NCBI GenBank assembly: GCA_026168455.1
Contig: CM047426.1
Location: forward strand, 84,223,986-84,287,985
Direction: 5' to 3'
Length of the DNA stretch: 64,000 nt
From: Theocolax elegans
Taxonomy: Eukaryota; Arthropoda; Insecta; Hymenoptera; Cerocephalidae
The position numbers were made by a program, and so were the translations under genes. The number at the start of each line of letters is the position of its first letter. Positions within the stretch are counted from its first letter, which is position 1. Shown piece after piece: positions 1 through 13,931 of the stretch. The notes under the pieces were generated by a model. It was not told where the DNA came from. It saw nothing but the letters and a program-made list of their open reading frames with translations, and did no database searches.

Positions 1-3000
1 TAAACCAGAGAATAAATTTTTTTAAAATCCTGAACGCCATGACCTTAGGCATGTTTTAAACAGTATACTCAAATTTTTTCAGATTTTTAAATCTGTAATT
101 TAATTATGATTTTTGCGTTGAAAATTAATGTATTTTTAAACCAATACCGACTGAAAATTGTTTATACAATTATTATTAAAAAAAAAAATTTTCTCTTAAA
201 AAGTCAAAACGTCATGCCCTCGTTTTTTTTTAAAGTACCCATGTGAATTTTTTTTGATTTTTAATTCAATATTTCCAACATAATTCTTATGTTGAAAGGT
301 GGAGATCCCTGTAACTTAGATCCGACATCCCGTTAAATTAGGTTTACATTTTCGAATAAACTTGCCTCCATAAATAATTATTTTTTAACAACGCAATAAT
401 TGTCTTATATCATTATTTTATATTAATTTTATACTTATAATTAAATTTAAAATATTAATCATCATTAAAACGTAATTTACCTAACTCTAGACCAAAACCA
501 CCAAGACCACCAAGAACGATATAACTGCGATCCGGCACACAGTGGAATTGTGGTATTGCCAGTACTGGATCATTGGGTGAAGATTTTTCATCGTGAATTT
601 GAATAATTACTTTACCAATATGCTTTCCAGCTGCCATAAATCGGAATGCTGCCTCTAATTGATCTTTAGGGAAGACCGTTCTATTTTTCAAGATAAATAT
701 TACGTTATTTTTATTTTATAAATAAATACAATTTATTTTATGAAAAAAATTAATAATAAAAAAATTAATTGTATGTTAATTTGTAAACAATATATGCATT
801 AATGTACTATCTCAAGATAATAATGCTGTTTAAAATTAATAATTACTGAAAACCAAAGATTAATTCTTACCTAGTGAGAGGTTTAATCGCTCCGTTCTTA
901 AACCTTCAGTTAATTTATTCCTCAACGCCTGCTTTTGTGCCGAGGGAGCATTGAAGAGATTGTCCAACATAATACCATGGAAACTAATCTCGCGCAAGAA
1001 ACATTCCATACCTAGAGGATTGTTTGCTGCCAAATCGAACTTTCCAATTTCAAGGAAATGACCTCCTTGAGCCAAACATCTTACCGATGCCTGCAATTTC
1101 TCTTCCGCAAGACTGTTTAGGACAATGTCTACACCCCGACTATTCGTCTCTCTCATTATCATCTGTTCGAAGCTTGTGTCACGAGAATTTCCAATATGAC
1201 GTTCATCAATTTGAGGGAATTTGTCAAGAATGAACTGACGTTTCTCTGGTGTACCAACTGTTGTGAATACTTCACATCCTTCGTGTAATGCCAGGGTTAT
1301 AGCAGCTTGACCAACACCTCCGGAACCGGCGTGAATTAAGATTTTGTCGCCCTTCTTCATTTTTCCTAAACGTATTCAATTGTTACTTCGTTATTTGAAT
1401 ATTATATAACAATTAAATTTACGAATAATATAAAAAGCATGACTAATTACCACTTATGTATAGTGCATAATAACAGGTTCCGTAGACGCACGGAACAGTC
1501 GCAGCATCTTCGAGACTCCAATCAGCTGGAACGTCCCAAGCTAGATCAGGATCAGCTATTAAAAGGTTCGTCATTGCCTTACTCTCAACCATTCCCATAA
1601 TTCGTCTACCGTTCGATGTTTTACCAGCATACTCAAAACCTAAAACAGCACTCTTGTTCTTGTCTGGTCTTCGCAACAACTTCCACTGCCAATTTTCCAG
1701 TAGCTAACATTACATCCCTGCAATTCGACAATTTCAATTATGAACAATTAAAATTGTTTACAATTCACTGAATTAAATAAATGTATCTACCTGAAATTAA
1801 TTGATGAATAAATAACGTCAATGAGATTATTGTGTTCGAATCCAAAGTAAATAGGTCCTTCAAGCCATTTCAATGAGTTAAGATCGCCTCGTACGATTTG
1901 ATTTGCCCAAGCGTGACGTACTGGTACTGGTTCCACTGGTGGAAGTGGTAAATGTCTGTAAGTTCCCCAAACGCCGTTTACACCCAACACACAACAAGCC
2001 AAGTCTTTCTGAAGCTCTTTTGCGTATAAAGGATGCTGAAGGGAGAATTTAGGTGCTTTCGGATCTTGAATAAGAATTCCACGAACAATTTCTCCTCCTG
2101 GTTCTCTTCTCAAACAGTTTATAAATCCAACGAGACCTGGAATAAGAATGAAAATATATTAAGTACAGATTCCTAATTGTAGAAAATTATCGATAAAATA
2201 AATTTAATAAGACTTTTTTATGTGTTGAAGCAGCATTATTAAATATGCAATCTTTCAAATTTGCTTGAAATTTTTACATTCTTATTTATAGATTTTCAGA
2301 TATAAATATTCTCTAGTAAATATATTTAAGAAATATTAATTTGAGGAAGATAATAAAGTGACTTTTTGAATCACGTTAAATATTCAACAATTTTTTCAAA
2401 CAAATTACTCACCATTTTCGAAATCGCCTTCACTGACGTAAATTATTCTCACTTGACCAGGTGTTTCCGTTTCAATCTCTTCCTTCATAGTCTTAACCAT
2501 TGTATCGACCCATTCGAAATTATCATTGGAGATATTAATAACTAATGTCTTCTTGGGCAATTTTTCATATTTCTTCATAAGCACATGCACATAATTTCCA
2601 GATTTTTTTTCTGAAATAACATGTAGTCCCTTGCGCTTAGCAAGATCTTCCGCGTCGGTAATAGAACTATCTTCGCGGGACAGTATGAAACCTCCGTCTT
2701 TAACAAGTGCAGTTAACGCTTTCAAATTTTCTAGACGCTCTGGGCTCAGTAACTTGTAACCAAGTGCAATAAGCGCATTTGTATCGGTAGGAAGCTTTTT
2801 CAATTCATTCACATAGACGTTCGATGGTAAAACATCTTCTTCGAAAGTAAGATTATTTCCTACAATACTCACATCTGCTTGAATTAAGGGCACATTTCCT
2901 AATGCTTCGGCTATAAATGGCGATACGATTTCCTCGATAGGAATTTTATCTGCTTCGTCGTACAATTCAATGGATTTAACTTTTATACCAAATTGATTCT

Positions 3001-6000
3001 CAAGAGCAATATTTGCTGATACACACGCGACATCACGAAGTGACATGTCTTCTCGGTCTACATTAGGAATGAATTTATACTGTTCAAGAACTGGTTCACC
3101 AGCGGGTTTTCTTCGTGGAATTGCACTTGCTTTTAAGCCGCGTATCTCTACACCACCCGATATGATGGTATCGAGCACTTTATTGTGATAGACAGGTAAT
3201 TCTATTAAATAAAATAATACATTACATTATTATCAGTTTTTTGTATTGGAATATTAAATGTTAAAGTATGATAGGATGAAAAAGTCAAATTTTACTGACA
3301 GAGTCAATGGAGGTGAAAAAACTATTAAATAGTTAATTGTAAGTAAATATGGTAAATCACGAAAAACCAAGACAACGTTGCCGTTCACTTGCTTATTATC
3401 GATCACTGTGTTACATTTTATACAACAATATAAATGCATTTAAAATGGCGTAAAGAAATTTGACTGTTAATTGTGACAGAAAATTATGAGTTGCAGTTTC
3501 TTCGAAGGCCTTTTTGAATGCATTAATATTTTTGTTTGAAATTTAGAAAAGTACTACATAATACTAAAACGAAAGACAATAATGTCTTGGTTTTTCATAA
3601 TTTATTATATTTATTTAGCTAGAATAGTTTTTTCGTTTCAATGATATCTGTTGATGAATATTGACTTTCATATCTTCTTAAATTAGCTAATTAATTTAGT
3701 TACCTTTAACTTCGTCGGATTGAGCACGAATGACATTTAGATGACTCTTGGTATCAATGACTAATTTCATAATACCGGTAGGAACAAACAAACCACGGGT
3801 ATCGTAGCTAAGGATTTTTACTTGCAGCATATTATCCATAAAAGCGATCCAATTATTTCTCCAAAGAACACATGCTTTGGTACCAATTGTTGACGCGGAT
3901 TTTATGCTACGGAATAAACCAGTGTAATTATACCCTCGCAGTCTCAATTCTTTGTATACATCACGGGTCGTCATGTCTTCAACGTCAGTACAGCATTCTA
4001 ACAAAGCTGGATCTACTTTTTCTGCAGCAGGATTGTTCGTGGCTCGCACGTAACCAGTTACTACTGCTACACCACCTTCAATTACCTCAAATCTTCCAGA
4101 TCCTAAGGAATTATCCACATTTTTACTATAGTAAAGTTAATAGAGTAATAATTATTAAACAATAAATAAATAATTTATACGAAATTAACCTTTATGTATC
4201 ATAAGAGTGAATTTTACTTCTCCATCCTTAGGAATATTTGTAGCTCTAAGGAATTTAACATCCTCGAAAACTACGGAAACTTCAGAGAACAGTTCACCTC
4301 GCATCAATCCAACAGTTTCCCATATGAGCGTTAGATATCCAGTCGCCGGGAAAAGTATTCTTCCATCGATTACGTGACCGCTCACGAATTCAAAATCTTC
4401 ATCAGATAGTTGTACACTCACAAGACGCTCGCCCGAAGAAATTTTTTCTTGCAATCGGTAGGATGTGACGTACCAATCGTCGGAGTGCTCCCATTTGATG
4501 ATTGGCGAGATCATGGGAGTACCACGACTTACCGGGTATTGTACCGGTGGGTACAATTTGTCTGAATGAACAAGAAGTTTGGTAAATATCATTCAATCAA
4601 TTGAAAAAAAGCAAAATAATAAGAATAAAAATAACACTTACGCAATTGAGGAAGGAGTCCACAATTGTACATTTTTCCAATACCCTGTAAAAGTACTTGT
4701 ACATTATTCTCGTGTCCACGCTTAGTTAGTGCAATATTTTTCACTGTAGGAGCAAGAGATCGCCGAAGGATTGCTTGTAGGAGACCGTGTGGTGCAATTT
4801 CGATGGTAATTGCATTCGATGGGATAAGTAAAGAAGTCTCCTCGAACAACACGGGACTAAGAAGATTATTCGTGTGGTATTCGGCAGATGAGAGACGAGC
4901 AGGAGCTGTATCCCATTTGCTGCGTGGTACTGAAGTACTATACCATTTGGGGCTACGTGGTTTTGGATTAGGAATTACTTTCTGTAAGTATGCTAGAAGT
5001 TTAGGACCAGCAGGAGCAATGTAACGGCTGTGGTATGGGATGTTACTGCAAGGTACTTCCTTTGCGAAGATATTATTTGCCTGAAATTCATTATGTTATG
5101 GTAATTTTTATCAATATATATATATATATATATATATATATCCTATTGTCATTATTTAAATTTTTATCGATTATTTACCTGTAGCTTGGCAATGAAAGCC
5201 TTCATAGACTCGGTAGGTCCACTGATAGTTGAACTGTCGGCAGAATTGTGGCACGCGATTTCAATGTCTGGAGGAGTCATATCTTTAAGTTCCTCGTAAC
5301 CAAGACCAACTGCCGCCATAGTTCCATGTACAACTTTCGTCTCGATAGAAGCGAGACCACGAGAATAAGCTGATAGGACCATCTGTTCAGCAGTAAAGCA
5401 TCCATCGGCATAGGCGCAACCCAATTCACCTACCGAATGACCGATTAAACAGTCGTGTTCGATACCAATTGATCGGAGAACGTCGACTAGACCGATCTAA
5501 AAATGCAACATACTTACATTTTGAGTAAAATGAATTTAAGATAATTTTATAATAGTCATGCTAAATTACAAACGATATACCTGTATAGCAGCGATTCCAA
5601 CGAAAGAATTCAATATGTTTTCGAAAATAGCTTTATCTTTGGTTGTAATTATATTCACAATGTCAACTCCGTGAGGTTTTAGAGCTGCATCGCATTTCTT
5701 AATTGATTCGGCAAATACTGGTAAGTTCATCAATGCTTCACCTGCATTTGAAATTAGAGAATGGATTAAGCATGATAGAAAATGACAAATACATTACTGA
5801 TAGGGAAGTAAAATCAATTAATTAAATCATTATTACCCATTCCAGTCCATTGAGATCCCATTCCTGAGAAGACAAACCAAATAGGCCTCTTTTCTCCAAC
5901 GTAATTATCAATTTCTCGAATATGCTGTTTAACGAAGCCACGTGGTGGCATAATCGTGTATCCTCTGTAAAGATGTCCTTTAATTTCTTCAGCATGTATG

Positions 6001-9000
6001 TCGTGCAACAGTCTTATAAATTCAACATCGGTTACTCGACTTTCAACCTGCGAGAAATTAATAGTTTTATTGTAAAATTAGTTTGAATAAGTTTTCTCGA
6101 TTTATAAAAATAATTGTTCACTATGTTATTAATTTATTTACATCGTCCAAAAGAGCAGCTACTGCTTCTTCGGTACGTCCTGACACAGCCACCAATCGAG
6201 GTAGATCATCGTTAGCTTGACCTTGATTGATTTTCTCTTTTGGATTTGATTTTAATAGAATGTGAGCATTGGCACCCCCAAAACCAAACGAATTAATACC
6301 GACGTAACCACCATCCCAAGGAACAGGATCCGTCACAACCTTCAGTCTACCCTCTTCTAAAGCTGGAACTCCCTTACGGACGTTTTTGTAATGCAAATTT
6401 GGTTGAAGATAGCCACTCTCCATAGCAAGTAAGACCTATCCCATTAACAATTCGTAAACAATTAATATTTAGTTTAAATTAAATGAAATAATTATAATTT
6501 TATGAACAAAAAAACTGTTATAATGCACACCTTTGCGATTGAACAAAGACCACTAGCCGGTTCGGAGTGTCCCAGATTTGATTTGATAGATCCTAGCCAA
6601 AGTGGCTCGGATCGACCCGCGCAAAATACTCTGTCCAGAGCATTGATCTCCTCGGGATCTCCAACTTTTGTACCAGTACCGTGAGCTTCGATGTAATTAA
6701 GGACAGTTGGTGGCAGTCCGATCTCTTTGTAAAACTCTTCAAGTAAAGCACCTTGCATTACACTAGATGGAAAAGTAATACCCTGTTCCTTAAAACCATC
6801 ACAATTTGTTTTGGCATGCACCAAAGTCGCGTAAACACGTTTCGCAACGTTTGCCTTTTGGAGGAAGATGACTGAAATAGCTTCACTTCGTGCGTATCCG
6901 TTCGCCGATTCGTCGAATGACTTACACCGACCGTCCGGAGATAAAACACCTTTTCATTCCAAAATAATTTATTAATGTACATCTTTTTTTTTTGTTATAC
7001 GCTAAAACTTAATTTTTAATAAATGTTTCTTATAAATAGTTTTATGATGTATTTTTTTTATTTGACGATTAAAAACGTTACTAATTAATATTCCGCAAAG
7101 TACATTTCGTATTGTTAAATCACTATGAAATATACAAAGTACATCGTTGAAGTAAGTTGAATTGTATTGCTGTACATACCAAGCCTCGAGAATTGAAGTG
7201 ACACATATGGGTGGAGACAAAGATTGCAGCCACCCACAAGCGCAGAGTCGCACTGTCCATCGCGGATCGCTCTGTAGGCGTGTTCCAAAGCGAATAGACT
7301 AGAACTACAGGCTGAATCAACAGAATAACTCGGTCCGTGTACGCCCAACCAATACGAGATTCTATTTGCCAACATGGCGCGACTGCATCCAGTAATACCG
7401 AAACCATTTACCTATAGATCGACATATTTTATTATATGACCCTATAAGTATATCAAATAGTATAAAGTATACATTTTTTTATCTATAGACGATAGGCATA
7501 TTACTCAAATTAAAATTTGTTTCTATTTTAACTATACCAAATTTAAACAATTAATGTTAATAGATTAATTCATTTTAAGGAAAACCGTTTTTCGCATCTT
7601 TAATATATCATGCGACTGAGTCCCAATGAAATTTAATGATAATTATACTTGCACGACATGCCGACATTCGAAATCGAAATTAACCAAATACCTTAATTAA
7701 TATTTATAATACATAATGAATATGTATTACGTAATTTATAAGTATTGATTTAATTTGTATGTTTTCATTAGCATGAATTTAAAATAAAGAAAGTCCAAAA
7801 CCCGTTATTGTAATCTAATTTTGAAAATATAAGTATGTATCAATTAAAATTTATTTGACTCTATTGTCTCCGCACTAATTGACGAAATTTTTATGAATCA
7901 ATTATAACTCCTAAGATTGTTTTCCCTATTAGGTATATTTATTGTTCGAATCAAATAATAGATAATAATTTGCATTACTTGTAATTTTTCGTAGAACCAA
8001 GTTTTTTCAGACTCGGAGAAACAAGCGCCAATGAACACACCAGTTTTTGCACCACGCAATTGTCTAGGATTTACTCCGGCATCAATAATTGCTTCGTAGG
8101 CGTGTTCTAATAATATACGACACATTGGATCCATCGTATGTGCTTGTTTGAAATGCACTCCGAAAAAGAAGGCATCAAATTTTTCTAGGTTATTGACTTT
8201 TCCTGTATTTTGTGGAATTTCCGGGTGATCTGTAATCGCACAACATAAAACCATGATTAAAATATCTCGTCCTCATACTCCTTCGATCTTTTTCGATAAT
8301 TAATCAATCATTTAATTCGGAAAAGTATACAACAACAAATTTTTATTCTTTTTAAATAATATATTTGTTGGGTGATATTATTTTATTATTTATCGTGATT
8401 ATAAAATTCTTTATTTTAAACCTAACAAAATGTAATTTTACGTGCCGAGAAGAATGAATTTAATCACAAGGAATATTGATTTAGTTACGTCAGTTTTTTT
8501 ACAAAATTACGAATCTTAAAAAAGTTTTCTTGTTTTTTCCGTTTTATGCAAAAGGTGTCGATTTTAATTTATTCAGATAGCTTGACTATTCAAAAAGTTT
8601 GTTATCGCCAAGAAATGTATTATTTATTATCTAACATTGTTTATATCGTTTTTATTTAGTTGAATATCGCCCGGCAGTCGCGCATATATAAATTCAATTA
8701 ATGTGGAAAAATGTTGTAACGTAATGCAATTAGCAAAAGTAATGTGAAAAAGTACATTATTACTATTAATTGTTAATCATACTAAAAGTGGATCACGTTT
8801 TTTTCCTTGAACTTACACATAATATACAATGTTATTAAGTGATTATAAAAGTGCACATTCTTATGCATACGAAAACGGAATTAATAATGAGCTCAAAAAG
8901 AAATTCAAGTTTGCGTTAAATAATGGTGAATTTCGCATTGTACGAACTATGCGAACTTTAGTAAAAGGTCAAAATTAGCAGTTAAAATGAGGAAATTGGT

Positions 9001-10448
9001 GCATTAAAATTTTAATGACAAAGCGCTTGATTATCTACGTGAAAAAATACGTTGAAATAGTAAATTCGTCTATCCGCATGTGATTTAACTAATTTCGCAT
9101 AATATTAATGCCAGAGTCTACGCTTATGAATGTTTTATGCAATGAAATATAAAACAAACAATAAACAATTATATGTATAACACCTCTATAGTACAGTAAA
9201 CGTATATTTATAATTGAATAATGTTAAGTAATTTTAATTTACCAAATATGTATAATAATTGGACATTAATAATCAAATTAGAGGTAACGGTTATGCATAT
9301 TAATCGAGTGTTTACTAAATAAGTGATCAATTAAATTACACATGCTAATGCATTTCGTAATACTATAACTGTACTCGATGGTTAATTAATATTTATTAAT
9401 TTATAAATAAAATGCCGAAAAATCTATTAAAGGAATGTGTAGTGTGGAGTGAAATTAAAAAAAAATAAATATTTAGTTTTGCTTAGATTGCTTTTATATT
9501 ATATTTATTATCATATTATTTATTTATATCATGTGATCATTTGGTTTTATAACGCAAGATATAAAGTGCAAAGTGTATATGTATCATGTGCAATTTTTCG
9601 AATGTAAAATAAACTTTTTTGCAAACAAAATGTTTCTTTCTATGTAAAGTTAAATCGTGCGTACTATGTGACGTCAGAAGAAAGAATTAGTATAATCATT
9701 TTTGCTCCAATTGTGTTAGTAGGAGAAAATATTATGGATGCATAAATATAATTTTTATATGCATTTTTACGAATTTCTTGGAAAATACATTATTATTAAT
9801 TTTCCTTTTTTAAATCTTTAACGCGAAGAGTTTGCATTGACCTACGAAAATTAATAATATTAAAACATCGTTGTGTCATATAGGTATATTATATACATCG
9901 CTTCAGTGTCCATGGTAGAATTTTTTTTACCACAACATACTTATATTTTAAGTAATAAGTTGTAAAAGAATACTTTGAAATCCTGGTAAAAAATTAGGGA
10001 GTTTTGCTTATCAATCCAGACAAGTAGTTTAATTGATACTTTTTTACTAGGATAGGTTCATAGTATTTTAATGATCTATTTTTACGGAGTATGCAGTAAC
10101 ATTGAATTTGGGTTAGTATAATTTAAATGTGAAACTTGTACAAGAACATCATTAATGTACATTTTATCTTTATATACATATTTTCAAAATATAAAAAAAA
10201 AACAAAATAATACTGATGTTTAAATTTTTGGATATCAAAGAGAATTATAAAAATGAACACTTACCTAACTTCCATCGGCGATCATCATCCGTAACAAGAT
10301 CAATTTTATTCATCAGATTTTCTTGGAAATGTCTCATATTATCCGAATCCGGAAATCTTCCAGCAGCTCCACTAATAACAATCTCGTCATCGGATGGGAT
10401 ATAGCCCCTAGGATGTACCTTTATCTCCTCACAATTTACCTTCGCCAT
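1..10448 (-). CDS. FASN: Fatty acid synthase, copy A (3' end beyond window; two frameshifts)
   Basis: Multi-domain cytosolic FAS, which builds long-chain fatty acids from acetyl-, malonyl- or methylmalonyl-CoA with NADPH. Sixteen exons are visible: 10265-10448, 7979-8229, 7180-7411, 6531-6949, 6142-6435, 5837-6047, 5581-5741, 5179-5496, 4642-5080, 4190-4561, 3704-4102, 2413-3201, 1791-2136, 1451-1717, 871-1365, 481-680. Together they encode about 1790 residues. Domain order is KS (DSACSSSL, EAHGTGT, KSNLGHSEPASG), AT (GHSVGE), DH (SGHVIDGRILFPATGYL), a degenerate methyltransferase-like linker, ER (AGSGGVGQ) and the start of KR (GGLGGFG). Intron positions and phases equal those of copy B. The remaining KR, ACP and TE exons lie beyond position 1. 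There is an extra base in an A run (+ strand 1642-1645) and a missing base near 895; both break the ER frame. The acceptor before exon 4 (6950-6951) lacks a pyrimidine tract. The start ATG has the FAS N-terminus immediately behind it. Confidence 0.93.
8230..10264 (-). other. Intron 1 of FAS copy A
   Basis: This AT-rich 2.0-kb intron has donor GTAAGT after 10265 and an acceptor ending in ACAG before 8229. The equivalent intron in copy B is only about 140 bases, so this one has expanded or B's has shrunk. No exon, repeat pair or RNA gene was recognised inside it. Confidence 0.8.
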
Positions 10449-10761
10449 CGTTCTGATTATTATTCAAAGTTGTTACTGCACGGTGTAGTCCTTTAAATTA
10501 ATAAAAAAAAAGAAACAAAAAAATTCAAATAATCTTTCACTTTTAGCACCACATGAATCCACAACAGCTCTCTCAGTACCGAGGGTTCACGCACGCTCGT
10601 CAATTTGGAAATTTATTACAAAAAAGAGATTGTCCTCTCTTTCGATCACTTATAGAAACTCGGTGATTTAAACAAGATGGTGACTGAGAGAATGAAAAAT
10701 AGAATTAGAGGGAGTTAAACGCCCTCGCGGCACAGCGATAGTGGAGGGACCGCGAGCGCGC

Positions 10762-10798
10762 AACTGAACGCCGCGCTTTGTACGAGGGGCCTTTTATA
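10762..10798 (-). promoter_or_regulatory. Core promoter of FAS copy A (TATA + initiator)
   Basis: TATAAAAG (minus strand, 10791-10798) lies 31 bases upstream of a TCAGTT initiator (10762-10767), in a locally GC-rich stretch (about 10720-10870). This is the classic arthropod TATA/TCAGT spacing. It places transcription start about 315 bases before the ATG at 10448. No sterol-response element was recognised by eye. Confidence 0.7.
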
Positions 10799-11517
10799 AC
10801 AACGGTTTTTCTCACAATGAAGCAATTTAATTGCCGGGCGTCTCGTTCGAGATGGTAAACCGATAAACCTAAACGTTGATACTTTGTTACTTTTCGTAAA
10901 TAGGATATTCATCTGTTAAACTAATAATTTTTAAGGAAATTAATTATAATATTTAAAGTTTCAGAATTAATGTCATTTTGGATTTCGAGCTAATTGCATT
11001 GTCTTTGTGGGAAACGAAGAATACACTCAATTTTTAACATTTACTTACGTATGTAATTCATAATTTTTCCTCATTTTCGAATTAATTGTAATTTAAGACG
11101 TTACACGCACGCACACACATACACTCACACACAAATATATCATTTTTTTTTATCGTAGTTTACTTGATTTTCACGTTCATGTAATTTTCTTATTTATTCA
11201 ATTACAATGCTTAACTGCGATAGCTGTTTTGTATATAGTGAAAAACTTATGACGTAAAAAGAAATAGAAATATTAAATAAAAAATAATATGATTTCTAGA
11301 CGAAACGGATTTAATTATTTAACTAATAGGATTAGTTTATAGTAAATAATAAGTGTTTCCAGTTTTTTCCTTGCGATGAAATAGTTTATTTTACTTACTT
11401 CGTTCATCATATTATAAAAACTGTCGTTCCATGGTATTTGCCAATTTATAAGACTAAGTTAAGGGGGTGCCACCCTCAATTTTTGTTGATTAAATAATAA
11501 AAGCTTAAAATACTATG

Positions 11518-11762
11518 TGAAAAAATGAGAGAAGAGGCGCCTTCGTTTATCGATAATGTAACTGCATGCTTAATTTCAGACTGAAATTTTATTGTATTTT
11601 TGAGAAATCCCTTACAAAATGTTAATTTTTTGCATCCTGTTGAGGTTAACTTCACATTTTTAGTAAAATTTTTTTCGAAAACGCAATAATGTGCTAGTCT
11701 GAAATTCAGCATGCAGTTACATTATCGATAAACGAAGGCGCCTCTTCTCTTATTTTTTCGCG
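11518..11762. mobile_element. Palindromic MITE-like element (about 245 bp)
   Basis: Two arms (about 11518-11628 and 11655-11762) are reverse complements of each other. The outer 70 bases are nearly perfect (GAGAAGAGGCGCCTTCG, then TTATCGATAATG, then a GCATGC-containing stretch). A short spacer separates the arms. No transposase is present. An open frame across it is an artefact of the palindrome. Confidence 0.75.
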
Positions 11763-12113
11763 TGCTGTTTTATTTACAAATTTATTGTCAATTATCGCAT
11801 TTGTTGGTAAGGTAGGGATGATAAGTAATGACTGTAGGCTCTTTATCATAAAAATCGTTAAATGAATTTTCATATTATTTTTCTGCTGGATGGTATTGTT
11901 TGAAATTAACTAAAATTGAAGTATGTAAGTGGTTTAAAAAATCTAACTGGAAAAGACGTTAAAAAGAAGTGTATATACTATGATAAAATAGTCGATGAAT
12001 TCATTAATTTCGAATCTCTTAGTTTGTATGCATGATGTGCACTTAACAGTTATTGAGATTGTTAAAATATATTGATTTTCATAATGACCACTCAAGACAA
12101 ACACTACTAGAAA

Positions 12114-12321
12114 CTCACATTGCGTCAGCATTGAATAGCTGTTCTAATTTTGTATACTCTTTTTGGTCACAAATTCCAGGTTGTTGACCAGTATACATAT
12201 TGCAAAATATCAATGACTTAGTGTTTTGATCAATCGCATCTAAATTTTTTACAATTGTATTTATATTATCTGACGCAGACACCATTCCATGATTATCTAC
12301 AATAATCTTTATAAAATTCAT
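12114..12321 (-). CDS. Unassigned exon-like open frame
   Basis: An open frame of about 68 codons ends at a strong donor (GTGAGT, minus strand, after 12114), with AG acceptor candidates at its upstream side (GTCTGCGTCAG, and GCATCGCAG further up). It contains two cysteines and a PGICDQKEYTKLEQLF stretch. I do not recognise the family, and no partner exon was identified. It could be one exon of a small minus-strand gene between FAS A and FAS B, or chance. Confidence 0.2.
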
Positions 12322-13931
12322 TAAAGTAATATATGATTATGCACGCATACCTGCGATGCAAATAGTAAAGTATAGTAATAAAATAATAATTTTTAACAAC
12401 ACCAACCGAATACTTATGAATATCATAATTTATATATGCGTTCATTAAATGTTATATAAACATAATCAGTGTAACGGATTTATCGCTCTGGAATTTAAAT
12501 ACCTTGAAATAAGTATAATTACCGTTGAAAATGGTAATGGAAATAAATTTCTAAACAATTTTCACTGCAATGATGTATTATATTACAAGCAAATATCGTC
12601 TGATGCTATACAATCGATATTCGCACGCGTCTTATTAAAATTTTTCCGGCTTGTACGCTATGAAACAATGGAAAATTTAAAGTAAGCAAGTAAAATTTAA
12701 GGTAGAACATTTGGGTAAACGGTATAATACGATGTGTACCCTTTCTAGTGGAATGCATCATATTCGAATGAAAATTTAAGTAGTTGACTGAAAATGCAAA
12801 TTTACATCATCGGGTCGTACAGTTGCTTTCAGAATACGCACGCGTATGTCACTGTTAATTCAACGATTTTTTAAAATATAATTCTTATAATTAATGATCA
12901 GATTATATTAAATAGATATAAACAAAATTTTATTTATTTTAATAAATATTAATTATATATTTTTTATTTAGGTAAAAACTATTGAAGCAATAATCGAATG
13001 TCAATAATAATAATAAAAAAATTGATTGATTCTAACTATACTGAATTAATCTTAGTATTGAACTTTACATCACTGATTTTAATTACATTTACCCTTGATA
13101 CTCTTTCGCCTTATAAAAATTCAAGTGCATTTAAATTGTTATTGCGTTAATTAAGTTTAGTTTAATTGTAAAGGGTTTACACACAATAGCACCATTTACA
13201 AGTATATATATATAGGTATAATATGGGTGTGTACATGCACACACTTCTGTATATATATATGTAATAAAAGTATATATGTTTATGCAACGACTTTTTATAA
13301 TGAAAGATTATCAACAATAGTGAAGATAGAAATTTATTTCAATTGATTAAATAATTAAGTTGTTCCAGTGTATTTTAATGTAATTTACATACAAAGGTAA
13401 CCATACAAAGATAACCGCTGTTATGCTACAAAAATCAAAGTATAGACATATTAAGGAAACTTACGACCTATTTGGACTATTTTGACAAAACTATCTTTAA
13501 AATAAATATTCAACATCTATTTTTAAACGATTAATTATTTTAAATTAATAGCTAGCATACATTTTGTAAACATTTCAAATACAAATATATTGTCATTATA
13601 ATAATAAATATTTTATAAAATATCGTATCACGAATTTATTTTCACCATTTAAAATTTATCTTTTACTTGAAAAATATATGTAAAGTTACAGGTTTTCCAC
13701 GATTAAGTATAAACTGTTTTAGGTGATACTTTATACAATAAGATAATTTAAACTTTTATGAAAAATTATTATTTAAAATGAAATAACTAAACACGGGGAC
13801 GTTGAACCATAGAATTTACTAGCGTTTGGCATACTATATTCCTTTTTACAATTTTGTGAAAAAAAAATACAGCTTGTCGTGTTTTAATGAATATGTATTG
13901 ACAATGCTGCGTAGCAACGCCGAGCTTGACC

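Noticed and set aside
1..480. Search for the KR second exon of FAS copy A
   Set aside because: No sequence resembling the DWLVLRGAK exon was found, so the stretch is treated as intron running off the window.
6758..6982. Alternative frame over FAS copy A exon 4, suggesting a frameshift
   Set aside because: The KS frame (LSPDGRCKSFDES onward) is continuous through the exon and the phase fits; the other frame is a shadow.
11476..11712. 78-codon open frame between FAS copies
   Set aside because: It spans the loop and arms of the palindromic element, and its composition follows the repeat.
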